From Proteles cristata cristata (Eukaryota > Chordata > Mammalia > Carnivora > Hyaenidae): DNA of 64,000 nt. Position numbers and translations under genes: made by a program. The notes below the pieces were generated by a model. That model was not told where the DNA came from and did no database searches. It saw nothing but the letters and a program-made list of their open reading frames with translations. Positions 33,635 through 45,560 of the stretch are shown here, in pieces. Positions within the stretch are counted from its first letter, which is position 1, and every line of letters begins with the position of its first letter. The DNA is taken from contig JAESUZ010002712.1 in the NCBI GenBank assembly GCA_017311185.1, positions 22,947 through 86,946 of the forward strand. Direction: 5' to 3'.

Positions 33635-33845
33635 AGGCACCTGGGTGGCTCAGTCGGTTGAGTGTCTGACTTTGGCTCAGGTCATGATCTTGCAATCCAT
33701 GAGTTCAAGCCCTGCGTCAGGCTCTGTGCTGACAGCTCAGAGCCTGGAGCCTGCTTCCAATTCTGTGTCACCATCTCTCTCTGCCCCTCTGCCACTCAAG
33801 CTCTCTCTCTCTCTCTCTCAAAAACTAAATAAACAAAAAAATTGA
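33635..33845 (+). mobile_element. Felid SINE
   Basis: GAGGCACCTGGGTGGCTCAG head, 'GCTCTGTGCTGACAGCTCAG', CT-rich tail and AAACTAAATAAAC end. Confidence 0.93.
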
Positions 33846-34279
33846 AATAATTTTTATGGTAAATGTTTATGTGAAAATGGCAGTATATAATTGAATATAC
33901 AGTTGTGATCTCAAATGTATTTTTTAAGGACTGCAGTAAAGCTTAAGTACACCAAGATGCTAACATTGGTTGTGCTTGGGCAGTAGGATGCTTTTCTCCT
34001 CCAAATTTTCATCAATGAACCTGTATCAGTTTTGGAGGGAGGGGCATTTATTGTATTGTTTGGGAACTTCTGGGCAGAGGGAGAGGTTACTCATGGCCTC
34101 AGATCAGGCATATTATCATCATTGGCTCTTTCCTGGCTCCTCTTGATTCCTTTCTTTGTTCATTTTATTTATTTATTCTCTAGAATTCTCACACCCCACT
34201 CTCACTTCCATTCCCCTCCCAGAACAAACACTTAAATGTACTTAGTGAGTTTTACTTTTGCCATCAGAAAATTTTCTCT

Positions 34280-34619
34280 TTAGTACATATAAAATATAAA
34301 TATATTTTAAATATATATATAATATAGAGATATATAATACATGTTCTCTCTATATATAGTTTACTTATGTATGAGAATATTTACTTTTGTATAAATATGT
34401 ATATAAGAATGTTTAACCATGTTTACTATGTATAAAGACATGTTATACAGATATATATTATATATAGATATATATTCTCTTTATATATTTATATATTATT
34501 ACATTAATTCTATATTATAATAGAATATATTTATATGTGATATACACTTACATGTTATATATAATATATACAATTTTTAAGATTATTTATAAATAAATAA
34601 ATATGTAATAAATAAAATA
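34280..34619. repeat. AT-rich low-complexity tract
   Basis: About 340 bases of TATATA-rich text with short ATATATAATA blocks and several self-complementary segments. Part may derive from the tail of the following SINE. Confidence 0.85.
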
Positions 34620-34827
34620 AATTAAAAAATAAATTTTGAGAGAGAGAGAGAGCATGCACGAGCAGGGTAGGGGCAGAGAGAGAGAATCCCACGGGGCAGA
34701 GAGACAGAATCTCCACACTGGCAGTGTGGAGCCCAATGCAGAGCTTGAGCTTATGAACTGTGAGATCATGACCTGAGCCAAAACCAAGAGTTAGATGCTT
34801 AACTGACTGAGCCACCCAGGCGCCCCT
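34620..34827 (-). mobile_element. Felid SINE (antisense)
   Basis: Reversed tail 'AAAATAAATTTTGAGAGAGA', 'GAGATCATGACCTGAGCCAA', end 'GCCACCCAGGCGCCCC'. A small internal duplication of the 'GGGGCAGAGAGA' block is present. Confidence 0.92.
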
Positions 34828-35058
34828 GTTTATTTATTTATTTTTAACAGAAGGTGCCCAGTGTGGGCCTGGCATTCTAGCCTTGGGCCCTCCAGAGCCA
34901 AACTCCACCCTTCCTTTTCCACGCACAGCCCGCATCAGTCCCTCCTGTCTTCTGGGCCACTCTCAAAGTGGCCACTCTTGTCCCACCCCCTTGCAAAGCC
35001 ATAATCTAATTTGCTTCAGAGCCTTGCTGTCCCCTTTAATTGTGGAGCCTGACACACC
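34828..35058. other. Unassigned intergenic sequence
   Basis: C-rich, L2-like hints ('CTCTTGTCCCACCCCC'). No gene. Confidence 0.3.
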
Positions 35059-35059
35059 T

Positions 35060-35490
35060 ACAAAAGTCCTGCCCTTGCTGCTTATTAGGTGACTAAACGT
35101 ATGTAAGTCACTTCCTCTCTAGGGGCCTCAGGTTTCAGAGGTGAATCGTGATATTAATAATTTCCCCATAAAGGGGCTGAGTTTAAGTGTTAAGAAGTTA
35201 TGTACAGGGACGCCTGGGTGGCTCAGTCGGTTAAGCATCTTATTTAGGCTCAGGTCATGATCTCACGGTTGGTGGGTTCGAGCCTCGCGTCGGGCTCTGT
35301 GCTGACAGCTCAGAGCCTAGACCCTGCTTCGGATTCTGTGTCTCCCTCTCTCTCTTACCCTCCCCTGCTCATGCTGTCTCTCTCTGTCAGAAAAAAATGA
35401 AAAAACATTAAAATAAAAATTTTAAAAAAGAAGTTATGTACAGAGAGACCCAAGTAGGTAATAAAAGCTCAACAAATGTTCAAGCTCCAT
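35060..35490 (+). mobile_element. MIR SINE split by a felid SINE
   Basis: Left part 35060-35208 ('AGTCACTTCCTCTCTAGGGG', 'AATAATTTCCCCATAAAGGG'). The right part after 35441 ends 'TAATAAAAGCTCAACAAATG'. Confidence 0.7.
35208..35427 (+). mobile_element. Felid SINE inserted in a MIR
   Basis: GGGACGCCTGGGTGGCTCAG head, short CT tail, AAAACATTAAAATAAAAATT end. Duplication AAGAAGTTATGTACAG (35192-35207 and 35429-35444). Confidence 0.95.
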
Positions 35491-36089
35491 CTTCCACGCC
35501 ATCCCCCCCTTGGTGTCCCCAAAGCTTAAGGTCACTGTAGGTGTTCAGGGTATGATTTCTTCTTTCTTTTCTGCCTTGACAACTGTTTCCCTAAGACCCA
35601 GGCTGGAGGCACAACTCTGCCATTCACCACTACAAACCTGTTGTCCAAAGTGAATCCTGGGAGAGATGGGGACAAGGTGAAAAGTGACTTGGAATTGATC
35701 AGAGTTGGAGTCCCAGCATGACCATACCCAGCTGTGTGGCTTTGGCAAGTCACCTAAGACTCCTCGTGCTTCAGTTTCCTTACCTAAAAGGAGGAGGGAG
35801 AATAATAGCATCTACCTCAGTGGCCACCCTCACTTTCTATCTCACATCACACCCCTTCTCTTCCAACATGACTCACCTTCAGGCTCAGGACGTGGCTGGC
35901 TGGCCTCACTCTGCAACAGCTGACCCACTCCACACCCCCTCTCAGAGAAACCACACCCTGGAGCCAAGAGGAACCTACCAGAAACTAGTGACATCTCGCA
36001 GGCCCTTTGAAGCAAGAGCGTGCAACCACAGGACTGAACCCAATTTCCATTCCTTGTTCAACCTTTCGGGCACCTGAATGCATATTCTC
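35491..36089 (+). other. Intergenic with one MIR
   Basis: 35680-35825 is a MIR in plus orientation ('AGCTGTGTGGCTTTGGCAAG', 'CTTCAGTTTCCTTACCTAAA'). The flanks show no gene. Confidence 0.55.
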
Positions 36090-37012
36090 TGACCCTTCCT
36101 CTGGGGACCAGCCAGGTGCTGGGCTTTGCTGAAGACAGAGTCTCTGCCTTCAGGAAACTTCTGATCTGTTGGGAGAGAGAACACTAGACATCAATTCCAC
36201 ACGGGGGCTGACTGTGGGGAGCTCTGGGGACTGCGGGAGCCCAGAGAAGAGGGTCCAATCCCATTTGAGAATCAAGGTAGGCTGTTTGGATGAAGTCACA
36301 CTTTATGTGAGCTCATTAGGTGTGGGAATTCAGTGTAAAGGCCTTCCATGGAAAGGCATCTAGACAAGAGGGGGCCTGTTACATTGTAGTAACCACTTGT
36401 AGATAGTTCAGTGGTCAGAGCACAGCATGTGAGGCCAAATGTGGCAAGAGATGAGGCTGGAGAGGTCTGTCAGGGGTCAGAACTGTGGATGGCTCTAATT
36501 GTCAAACAAGGAGCTGGAACTTTAATGCTAGTGGAGGGGGTGTAAAGGAAGAAAGCCATGTGTTGGCTTCTGCATCACTGCTTTCTCATTGCCGGTGCGC
36601 AAAGTAGTGGAGATGGCCAGTCTGGAAGCAGGGAGCCAGGGAATAGACTTGGGGTCGCTCATATGAAGGATGTTGAGGCTGAAGCAAGGCAGTGGCAGAG
36701 GATGAGAAAAGGTGGGTCTGAGAGACAGAAAGGAGAATCAGCTGGACTTGGTGAGGGATTGGCTCTGATGAGAGCAGGGGTGTTCGGGCTGCACATAAGG
36801 CAGAGGACACAGGGCAAATGTATTGTGCAAGTGCCAAAGGGGTGATTAAGGCAAAGATAATGGTGGGAAGACCTCTGAGGGCTGAGAAATCAGTGTGGGA
36901 TAGAAGGGCCAAAAATACCTTTTTGGATGAGGAGGGATTCAGGCTAGGACTCACCGTGTGGCCTTGGGCCAGTCATTTTATCTTCTTCTGGTTCTTTAAA
37001 TTTCCACCTACT
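36090..37012 (+). mobile_element. L2 LINE fragments
   Basis: 'GCCAGGTGCTGGGCTTTGCT', 'CTGCCTTCAGGAAACTTCTG', 'GAACTGTGGATGGCTCTAAT' and 'AAGGAAGAAAGCCATGTG' follow the L2 3' order. 36900-37010 resembles a MIR scrap. Confidence 0.55.
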
Positions 37013-37013
37013 G

Positions 37014-37096
37014 GGAGTGCCTAGCTGGCTCAGTCAGTAGAGCATGTGACTCAGTCTCAGGGTCATGAGTTCAAGCCCCACATTGGGCATGGAGAA
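37014..37096 (+). mobile_element. Short carnivore SINE (second type)
   Basis: GGGAGTGCCTAGCTGGCTCA head, 'GACTCAGTCTCAGGGTCATG', 'TTCAAGCCCCACATTGGGCA'. It runs straight into the purine tract. Confidence 0.88.
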
Positions 37097-37227
37097 GAGA
37101 GAGAGAGAGAGAGAGAGGGAGAGAAGGAAGGAAGAAAAGAAAGAGAAAGAAAGAAAAGAAAGAAAGAAAGAGAGAGAGAGAAAAGGAAGGAAAGAAAGAA
37201 AAAGAAAGGAAGGAAGGAAGGAAGAAA

Positions 37228-37283
<56 letters not shown>

Positions 37284-37315
37284 AAAAGAAAGGAAAGAAA
37301 AGAAAGAAGGAAATA
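37093..37315. repeat. 220-base polypurine tract, (GAAA)n/(GGAA)n/(GA)n
   Basis: GAGA, GAAA, GGAA and GAAAA units without any pyrimidine for more than 200 bases. It grew from the tail of the SINE. The Lys/Glu/Arg open frames across it are compositional. Confidence 0.95.
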
Positions 37316-39390
37316 TGGCTAGAATTCCACCTGCTAACTTAGGAGGCAGAGAATGATAATTGTGAGGAATGAATCACGTAAAAGAATGTCCAGGAAGTGC
37401 CTATCCCTGTGGGTGATTTGGATGGAGAGGCATGTGGCAGGTGGGTTTGGTTCAGGGTGAGGTGGGGTGGGGCTGGGCTGCCATTTGTGCAACAGCTTTG
37501 CCATTGGCAGTGGGAAACACATACTTGCAGGAGGTGTGTGGGAAAGGGAACTGTGACCTGAACACATGCATCTTGGATTTGAGGGAGTCAGAGGCCAAGG
37601 CATTCAAATGAATCTTACCCTGGGAGGCTGTCTTGGCAGTCAGCAGTGAAGAGCCTCTCTGAATCATGAATCCAAGACAGCCACTTCCCCCGGGTAGTAC
37701 CCAGGCCTGAGAGGACTATGGTCTCTGGGTTCTCATCTCAGGTAAGCACATGAGTTGCTGTATGACCCTGAGTCAGTTCTCACCCACTCTGGGTGCCAGG
37801 TCTCCCATATGAACAACAATAAAAGCATGGGTATGTTGGTGGATGAAATGTTTCCAAAGGCCCTCTCCGGGTTTGTTATGCTCCGGTTCTATCTATGATC
37901 CTGAGTCCTCTTTTTAAAGTCTAGTCTTGTTTCCATCCCTGACTTACTGTGTGGCATGGAGCCAGCTGCTGGACCTCTCTGGGCTTATTTTCACATCTGG
38001 AATATCAGGAGATTGAGCAGGAGACTCTCCAACGTCCAGTGATTCTCCCTGGGGGATGCTCATCCTCATCTCTAGCAGAATCCTTCAGACAAGTCAGAAA
38101 AAAGTGAGGCGCTGGTCACAGACGACCCCCCTTCCAAATCTTCTGTCTTCTCCCACTGCCCTCCCCTCCCTACTGTCAGGAGCTTGCAGCACTGGCTCCC
38201 TTGCCAAACTTGTTGCCATGACAACGGGTTACAAATAACTCAGATGCAGACGAAGATTTTAACCCAAGAACTGCTGGTCCAAGGGCTTCTTGTTCCCTCC
38301 CCACACCAGACTGAGGGAACAATCTGGCACAGTCTTCGGATTCAAGTGACTTCCCTGATCACAAGCCTGCTAGGGCTCCTCAGTGTCACAAGAATACGTC
38401 CTGTTGTCTGAGGCTCTCCTAAAACCTGACTCAAATCTTTACAATCACATTTCCCACTTGCTCCCATTAAGGTGTGATCACTCCTATTTTGAACACCTTC
38501 TGTCTGCTGAGGACTCTGTTGGACACTTTACACACAGTAGCTAAGAAAATCTTCCCAGAACTCTTTCAGATAGACAGTATTATTCCCATTTTGTAGAGGA
38601 GAAATTTGAGGCCCATGAAAGTGACTTTCAGTAAGGAGGTCAGAGAGTCAAAATTCAAACTCAAATTCATCAGATTCTCAAACCTAGGCTTTTCTCATTG
38701 CTAGTGGTTCACAAATATTGGTCTACACAGCTGGGGCATATCTAGATAATCTGGGGCAGCTAAAAATTCAGATTCTAACTTCCATTCAAGAAGGTGGAAC
38801 ATATCTGCCTCCTCTAATTCCTGAGACCCTATAAAATAAGAGGAAAGGGATCGTGTATAAACCCACATCTCAAAAAAAAAAAAAAAAAGCTGGAAGAGGT
38901 CCCATCACTGGGAGTGAGATTTCACCAACTTTCTGGCAAGCAGAAAGGGGTTTGAAGGGTGGTACCTGAGAAGGCAGGACAAGGAAGAGCAGAGACACAG
39001 CCCACATGTGGGAGGGAGACCAATGAAGGAGAGCCCTGGTCTACCCTGCAAAATCCTGGTGAGATTCTGGCACAAAAGAGCTATCCTGATGGTAGGCATG
39101 AAATGCAGAGGCCCTGACAAGTATTGAAAGTATGTTGGAACAGTTGACACCCCTACCTTCCCTCTGCCCTTCCCCATGTTTGTTGGTAGAAATCAAAAGA
39201 ACCAAACATCTGAACTTGAAATACAGAGGGTTTCTTAAAGAAATCAGAGTCCCAGAGCAAAACTTCCACTTTCTGGATTTAGGAGTCCTCCAGTAGAATG
39301 GGCAGGGCCCATCCTAGTCACCTTAAATTCTAGTAGTGGACTTGACCAACATCTGCCTCTTACACAGGCTCCCAACCAATCAATTTTTCA
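37316..39390. other. Intergenic, MIR-rich, no gene
   Basis: MIR-like segments lie at 37720-37880 ('GAGTTGCTGTATGACCCTGA'), 37905-38045 ('TGTGTGGCATGGAGCCAGCT') and 38490-38700 ('CCATTTTGTAGAGGAGAAAT'). A short poly(A) is at 38872-38888. 38060-38420 is unassigned, with unlinked open frames and no domain. Confidence 0.45.
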
Positions 39391-39392
39391 TT

Positions 39393-39609
39393 GTTTTTTT
39401 TTTTTAATGTTTATTTGTTTTTAAGAGACACATACACAGCGTGAGCTGGAGAAGAGTAATGAACTAGGAAAGAGGAGACAGAATTTGAAGCAGGCTCCAG
39501 GCTCTGAGCTGTCGGCAGAGCCCGACGTGGGACTCAAACTCACGAACTGCAAGATCATGACCTGAGCCAAAGTCCAGCGCTTAACTGATTGAGCCAACCA
39601 GGCGCCCCT
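39393..39609 (-). mobile_element. Felid SINE (antisense)
   Basis: Reversed tail 'TTTTAATGTTTATTTGTTTT', 'GCTCTGAGCTGTCGGCAGAG', end 'GAGCCAACCAGGCGCCCC'. Confidence 0.93.
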
Positions 39610-39873
39610 CATTCGCTTCTTCTTAAATCAACAGGTGACAGGTTTGAACATTTGTGAAAAACATGCTAATTGTGGTTTATGAACGGACTGATGAAGCCAA
39701 CGGGAAAAACTAAGGGTATGCCTCTCTCAAGCAAAGAAAAAATACCAAGCAATTATGATGTTCAGGGACACAAACACAAATAAAGCAAACTAAATCCAGG
39801 TAATTATAGTACATTTCTTGGCTTTTTAGCAACTACTGATTTACTAAAACTTGGGATATAAACATATAGGCCA

Positions 39874-40075
39874 GATGCCTGGGTGGCTCAGTCAATTAAG
39901 CATCTGACTCTTGGTTTTGGCTTAGGACATGATCTCGCAGTTTATGAGTTCAAGCCCCATGTTGGGCTCCATGTTGACTGAGCGGAGCCTACTTGGGATT
40001 CTCTCTTTGCCTCTCCCTTGCTCATGCTCTCACCCCTCAAAATAAATAAACTTTAACAACTTTTTAAAATATTTA
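39874..40075 (+). mobile_element. Older carnivore SINE
   Basis: GATGCCTGGGTGGCTCAGTC head, 'CTGACTCTTGGTTTTGGCTT', 'GGGCTCCATGTTGACTGAGC', 'CAAAATAAATAAACTTTAAC' end. It carries the shorter, older body without the 'CAGAGCCTGGAGCCTG' duplicate region intact. Confidence 0.88.
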
Positions 40076-40079
40076 AACA

Positions 40080-40240
40080 TGCTGGAAAGAGTGAAGGGAG
40101 GGGATATAGTGATGTGTGTGCGGAGGATAATATCCTCTCCTACTATAATGAGTTGTAAAGAAGTAACATTTCAATTACTAAGAAACAGTAGCAATATCAT
40201 ATTGTATGTCAACTATACTCCAATAAAAAAAAAGAAATAG
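40080..40240 (+). mobile_element. L1 3' tip
   Basis: 'ATTGTATGTCAACTATACTC' followed by AATAAAAAAAAAG matches the L1 3' end also seen near 13900. Confidence 0.6.
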
Positions 40241-40279
40241 TAGCATAAACATGTTATACAGGAGCATGGTGGTCCTTCA

Positions 40280-41985
40280 ATTAAAAACCTTTCAGCTACA
40301 AGTAACACAAAACCAAACTGTCAGTAGCTTAAACACATATGGCTTTACTCATTCATTTATTTATTTATTTTCTGGGAAGTTCATTTATTATTAACGTAAG
40401 TGTGGCACGGGTTCAGCTGTGCAGTGATGCCATCGGGGAGCCAGGCTCTGTTTCTTCCTTCATGTGTTGTGTCTTCATCCTCATGTTCATCTCCTCACAG
40501 TCACAAGATTGCTATCACAGCTCCAGGCAGCACGACTACAGTCAATGCAAAGAGAAGGAGGAAAGGGACAGCGTCAGCTATGTGTGTCTCAGGAAGCAAA
40601 AGTCTCTTCAGAAGCCCCCTCTCCCCAGCAAACCTCTCGTGGTCATAACTGGGACACATAACCATCTCTAGCTGCAAGGGAGGTTAAGAAAGTCTCTGGC
40701 TCTTCAGCCTCTGACTGGGAGATGACAAAGGAGAAGGGGGTTGGGAGCGGTAAATGCCAGAAGAAACAGCCAAAGGCTGGTAAAAATCGTTTAATGCAGT
40801 TGCCTCTGGGAAGTGGGATTTGCAGTGGGAGAAAACCCAGAGATTGCTGGGTTTTCTTATGAGCTCTTCAGCACCACTGTATTTAAGTATATGCAAGTGT
40901 TACTTTGATGAAAAATTAAAATTCAGAAGTGTTATGGTTTCTATGAAAGGAAAACATTAGGAAAAAAAAAAAATAGAAGCTGGCAGCAGTTTTCTGTCTC
41001 CAGAGGAAAGGACATCAATTCACCTAGGAAGCAAACTTCCCAGAACAAGCTTGTTACTTAGACTAAGGTATCTCAGGAATCCACCCCCAAACTCAGAGAA
41101 AATTGCTCTATCACCATCAGCAGTAACATGGCTGGTGGAAAGCAGTACGGCACTGTGCAGCAGTTACAAGGGCTGACTAAGGTTAGACAGTCCTGGTGCA
41201 ATTTCCTGTCTGCCATTTATTAGCTCTGTGACCCTGGGCATGTGACACCTGGGAACCTCAATTTCCCTCTTCACGAAATGAAGGTAATTCAAGTGCCAGG
41301 TACAGAGTGAGCATTCAGCAAACATTATCCACTCTGATTAAAACGTTAAATGTTCTGAGCGGTGACATGATTTGAGTGCACTTTAACAGCATTATGCTTC
41401 CACAGAGTTCATTTTTTATCTCAAACATGGGTTTGGACTGGACTGGCCCTGAAAATTACTTGCTCCTGAGAGATGTGTGTATGTATTTTTGTCCAGGTCT
41501 TTGCTCACAGAAGCTGCTCAGTTTGGAACACACCGAGAGCTCTGCAGGCTTGGATTGCTGCTGACTCCTGTTGAAGGAAAGTCTGTAAAAAGGAACTAAA
41601 CCAAACTGTGGTTTCCACTATATATATTATTTAATGTTGAAAAAAAAAAAAATCCACTCTGTGTAATGTGCTGCTGACTATTATGATTGCCTCATGTGGT
41701 CCGGCAGTGGGGAACCAAACAGTGACCTTCTCTCTCTGATGTCAAGGTGAGAGCTGGAGATCTGAACTTCAGGTAGGGAGCGTATGGCCAAGAACTATCC
41801 GGTTGTTGGAAGATCATCTTGCCCACACAGGGTATCAGTGCTGGGGGCTAAGGAGAAGAACAGCCAGTACGCAGCCTCATTCAGAGGGGCATGGGTGGCA
41901 TTTTCTTAGAGAGGTAATATCTGATCATCCATTTACAATTTTTCTTCCTGGGTTGATAATTATCATCTGCTATCCCCCAAACTCC
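40280..41985. other. Intergenic, no gene; MIR at about 41175-41335
   Basis: 40290-40640 is an old repeat ('AGCTACAAGTAACACAAAAC') of the same kind as 42730 and 44315. 41175-41335 is a MIR ('TAGCTCTGTGACCCTGGGCA'). The rest is unassigned. Confidence 0.45.
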
Positions 41986-41989
41986 AGTA

Positions 41990-42700
41990 AAGCTCTATTA
42001 AGCACACATGCACAGAAGATACTGCATCCATTAAAGAAAAGGATGCTATGAAAAAGGCACCTTTGGAGAATAAGAGTGCTCAGAAATTTAAAGTGACTGC
42101 CAAAACAAAAAAAGTAAACTGGAAGATAAATTCAAGAAAATGTCCCAGACTGCAGAATAAAAAAGTACGGACATGGAAAATATGAGAGAAAAGAAAAAGA
42201 CAAAGACAATCATCCAGGAGATCCAACGCCCAACTAATACAAGGTCTAGAATAAGAAGACAGAGAAAATATAGGAGAGAAAATTAACAAAGAAATAAAAC
42301 AGTCATTTCTCAGAGGAGAGGAACACGAGTCTTCAGACTGAAAGAGCCCAGCCACCAGGTGCCCAGCAAAACAGACAGGGGAAGAACACACTCATGTGCT
42401 CATCACTGTGATATTTCAAAACACATGAAAGGGGGCCAAAAAGAAAAAAAAGTAAGCTTCCAGAAGTGTGGAAAACAGGTCTCCAAGAAGGAATGAGACT
42501 CATATTAGCACCCGGCATCTAATCAGCAACACTACATACTAAATGCAATACCGTCAACATTCAGAAGAAAAAATATTTTGAACATAGAATTATAAAGCCA
42601 GACTATCATCCAGATATGAAGGTAAAATAATGCTACATTTTCAGATGTGCAAAGACCCCAAATTTTACCTTTCTTAAGAAGTTACTTGAGGATGTTCTCC
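41990..42700 (+). mobile_element. HAL1-like LINE remnant, copy 1
   Basis: A-rich sense text ending 'GTTACTTGAGGATGTTCTCC' parallels 48035-48060 ('GTTACTTGAGGATGTGCTCC'). Related text continues at 44815-45560. Assignment to HAL1 (half-LINE) is inferred. Confidence 0.5.
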
Positions 42701-42980
42701 ATTGAAATGCATGGTGTCTCGGCCAGGATTCTTGGATGCCGGTAACAAAAACTGACTCTAGTTAACTTAAGCAGAAAAGGGATTTATTACAAAGGTTATC
42801 ACATAGCTCACAGAAGTCTGGGGACGAGGGCAGGAGAAATCACAGCTAAAGCCACACTGTGGGAACAGCTGGGTGAGAATGTTGCTACTGGTCCCTCTAT
42901 CCCCACAGCTGGAGTCCCCAGATGTCATCCTGCCACCATATGCCACCACAGATGAACTCTGGCCATCCTCCTGTCTGTTC
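42701..42980. other. Diverged repeat, unassigned
   Basis: 'AACTTAAGCAGAAAAGGGAT' followed by TTATTAC resembles 44345-44375 ('GGCTTAAATAATAAATGTAA'). No gene. Confidence 0.35.
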
Positions 42981-43960
42981 TCATTGATTTGTGGTCATCT
43001 TTGGCATTGTGTTGTTACTCATGCTCTTCAGTACATGGTATATTGTTTTCTAAGTTCATCCAAGGCCTCTCTTTTGCTTTATTTACTTATATTTACTCTT
43101 TTCCCTTTCAGTTCCCATCCCCACTCCCGTTCTACAGCCCACTTCAGTGAGCTACTCGAGTGTATCTCATGTATATACACTTCCAATCCATCTTCCATAT
43201 GTTTATTTTGGTATGTGCATATCCATGAAAATAGTGTTGTTTTACAATTACATAAAAGGTATTATGCTGTAAGTCTCATTCTATTTTCACCTTTTCAGTC
43301 AACACTAGGCTTTGGAGATCTATCTGTGCGACTATAGTAAATTTAGCTCATTTCTTCTGGTTTTATGTTTTCCATCCTATAAAGATACCACAGTTTGCTT
43401 ATCCGGTCCCATGGTGATGGACACCTAGATTGCTCCGAATTCTTCACTACCACAAACAATGCTAGAACAAACAACCTCAACTGTATTTCCTTAAGGACCT
43501 GGGGGAGAATTTCCCAGGTATATATTTCTCTGGAATATATATTCAGGAGTGCAGTTGCTATGTTGTACGGTCTACATCTACTGAACTCTGGGAGGTGTTG
43601 CCAAATTAGTCTCTGGAGTACCTATCTCCGTTTATGCTCCCACCATGATTTTCCTTTTCTTCTCACATCCTCGTCAGCATCTGATAATACCCGACTTTAC
43701 ACACGTTGCCATTCTTGTAATTTCGCACTATCTTAATTCTCATTTTTCTAATTATTAGCAGAATTGAAAATGTCTTAATATATTCAAGTTTTCCCTTGTG
43801 TAAATTCAAGATTCTCCTTTTGTTAGTTACTCATCCTATCTTTTGCCCATTTTCCTATTGGGTTTACTATCTTCTTTTTTTAAGTTATTAACCTTTTGCC
43901 AGTTTTGCACCTTGCAAATATGTTCCCCTAATCTATCATCCATCTGTTAATTTTGTATAT
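42981..43960 (-). mobile_element. Old L1 3' end (antisense)
   Basis: 'TTTGGCATTGTGTTGTTACT', 'GGACACCTAGATTGCTCCGA', 'TTTATGCTCCCACCATGATT' and 'TTTGCCCATTTTCCTATTGG' follow a reversed L1 3' UTR. Confidence 0.65.
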
Positions 43961-44814
43961 TCCGGTCTCTCCTGTAGTTCTGGCCCGAGATTCAAGGCCA
44001 TGAACACAGTACTCAGGCCTTGCTGCCTGGTGGGCAGGGAAAGGAAGTTTATGACCTCCTTCAGTTTCCACAGTAGGAAGTAGAGCCCTGCCTCCCACCA
44101 AGACTCACAGGAGGGGAGGAAATCTCCCAAAGAGGATGAGGATTTGATGCTAGGCAGCCACTAGAGTTCACTCAGTTGGTTGTCCAACATCCACATGTAC
44201 CCTTTTTCCCAACTTACAAAAATGCTTCCCTCTAACTTAATGCCTCATATAACCAAAAAAATACTCATTCCCTCTCTAAAGGGAGACCGCAAAAAGTGTA
44301 AGTTTGAATTCTTTCAGGTGCAAGCAACATAAAACTCAACTCAAGCTGGCTTAAATAATAAATGTAATTTATTGGGTCACTTAACTGGTAAGTCCATTGG
44401 CAGGGCAGACTTTAGGCACGGTATGATCAGGAATATGGTCCCATTTCTCTGTGCTTCTTTTGCCTCCTCCGTTTGTCAGCTCCATCCTCAGGTAGGCCTT
44501 CTGCATGTTCACAAGATGGCCAACAGCAGCAACCAGGCTACATGCTTCTGTGTTCATATCCAAGGGAAGGCAGGCCACCTCTTCCCTCAAAAACTGAACA
44601 AAAGTCCTAAACTTCAGTGTGACTGGATCATCTCTGAACCAATCATCACTGTGGCAACGGGGCATGATTACTCAGATTGGTTTCTACCAATAAAGGCCTA
44701 TACCTAGAGCTGGCAGTGGGTTCAATCCCATTCAAATTGTATAGTTGTTATACAATGGGGGAGGAGAGGAATGGATATTGGAAAACAACCACAAAGTCCA
44801 CTACAAAGGAGTAA
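43961..44814. other. Intergenic, one old repeat
   Basis: 44310-44700 ('TTCAGGTGCAAGCAACATAA', 'TCAAGCTGGCTTAAATAATA', 'CATCCTCAGGTAGGCCTTCT') is a mammalian repeat I cannot name. No gene. Confidence 0.4.
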
Positions 44815-45560
44815 ACTAAGAAAGAGGAAGATAGGGGGTCCAGGAAAGATTGGGTCCAGCCCAGAAGAGTAATGAAGGGACGTCCCAGGATGACAGTTGT
44901 GCTGCAGGCCTACAGAGCAATCAGTCCAAATTGGAGCAGGAAGACGGAGGGCTCCAGGAGGAAGGTATCTGGGAAAAAAGGGGATTCAAATGATTTTATA
45001 CTTTCCTTGAGAATTTGGAACAATTTAAGAAGGAGATAAAGTCAGACAATGCAAGGAAAAAAGAAAGGCAATTAGAAACTCCAGGAAAAAAAAAATGCAT
45101 AAGAAAAGAAATGTAATCCTAGTATACTAATTGGAGCTTCAGGGAACAACATTTACATAATTATAACAATATAAACACTTTATTGACTTTAAACTTTTAG
45201 AATGACCTGTCAGCTAAGTATGGATGACTTAATTATGGTTACAGACCAGAATGTAAATGTTATTAATCTCATTAATATAAAAGTAAAAGTATAAATGACA
45301 GAAGTTGAGAGACTGAAAGCAGCATAAGTCTATTATTTAAAGGTACGAAGGTAAGGAATAGAGGATATATAATTAACAGTAGAGCTATATTGAGGGCATG
45401 GGAGGAGGGTAGTTGGCTGATTTAAATAGCAGGAAGTCAACAGATAATGCCTAAAAGTGATAAATAAGTTGATAAATAGAAAAACCTGTATATTATTTAG
45501 AGATATTAAGATAATTACCAGAAAAATTAAAAACACACAGTTGTAAGTAGACTAGTAGAT
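44815..45560 (+). mobile_element. HAL1-like LINE remnant, continuation of copy 1
   Basis: 'GGTCCAGGAAAGATTGGGTC', 'CTACAGAGCAATCAGTCCAA' and 'GGGCTCCAGGAGGAAGGTAT' parallel 48115-48210 of copy 2. Confidence 0.5.

Noticed and set aside
37046..37342. Lys/Glu/Arg-rich open frames
   Set aside because: Pure translation of a polypurine microsatellite.
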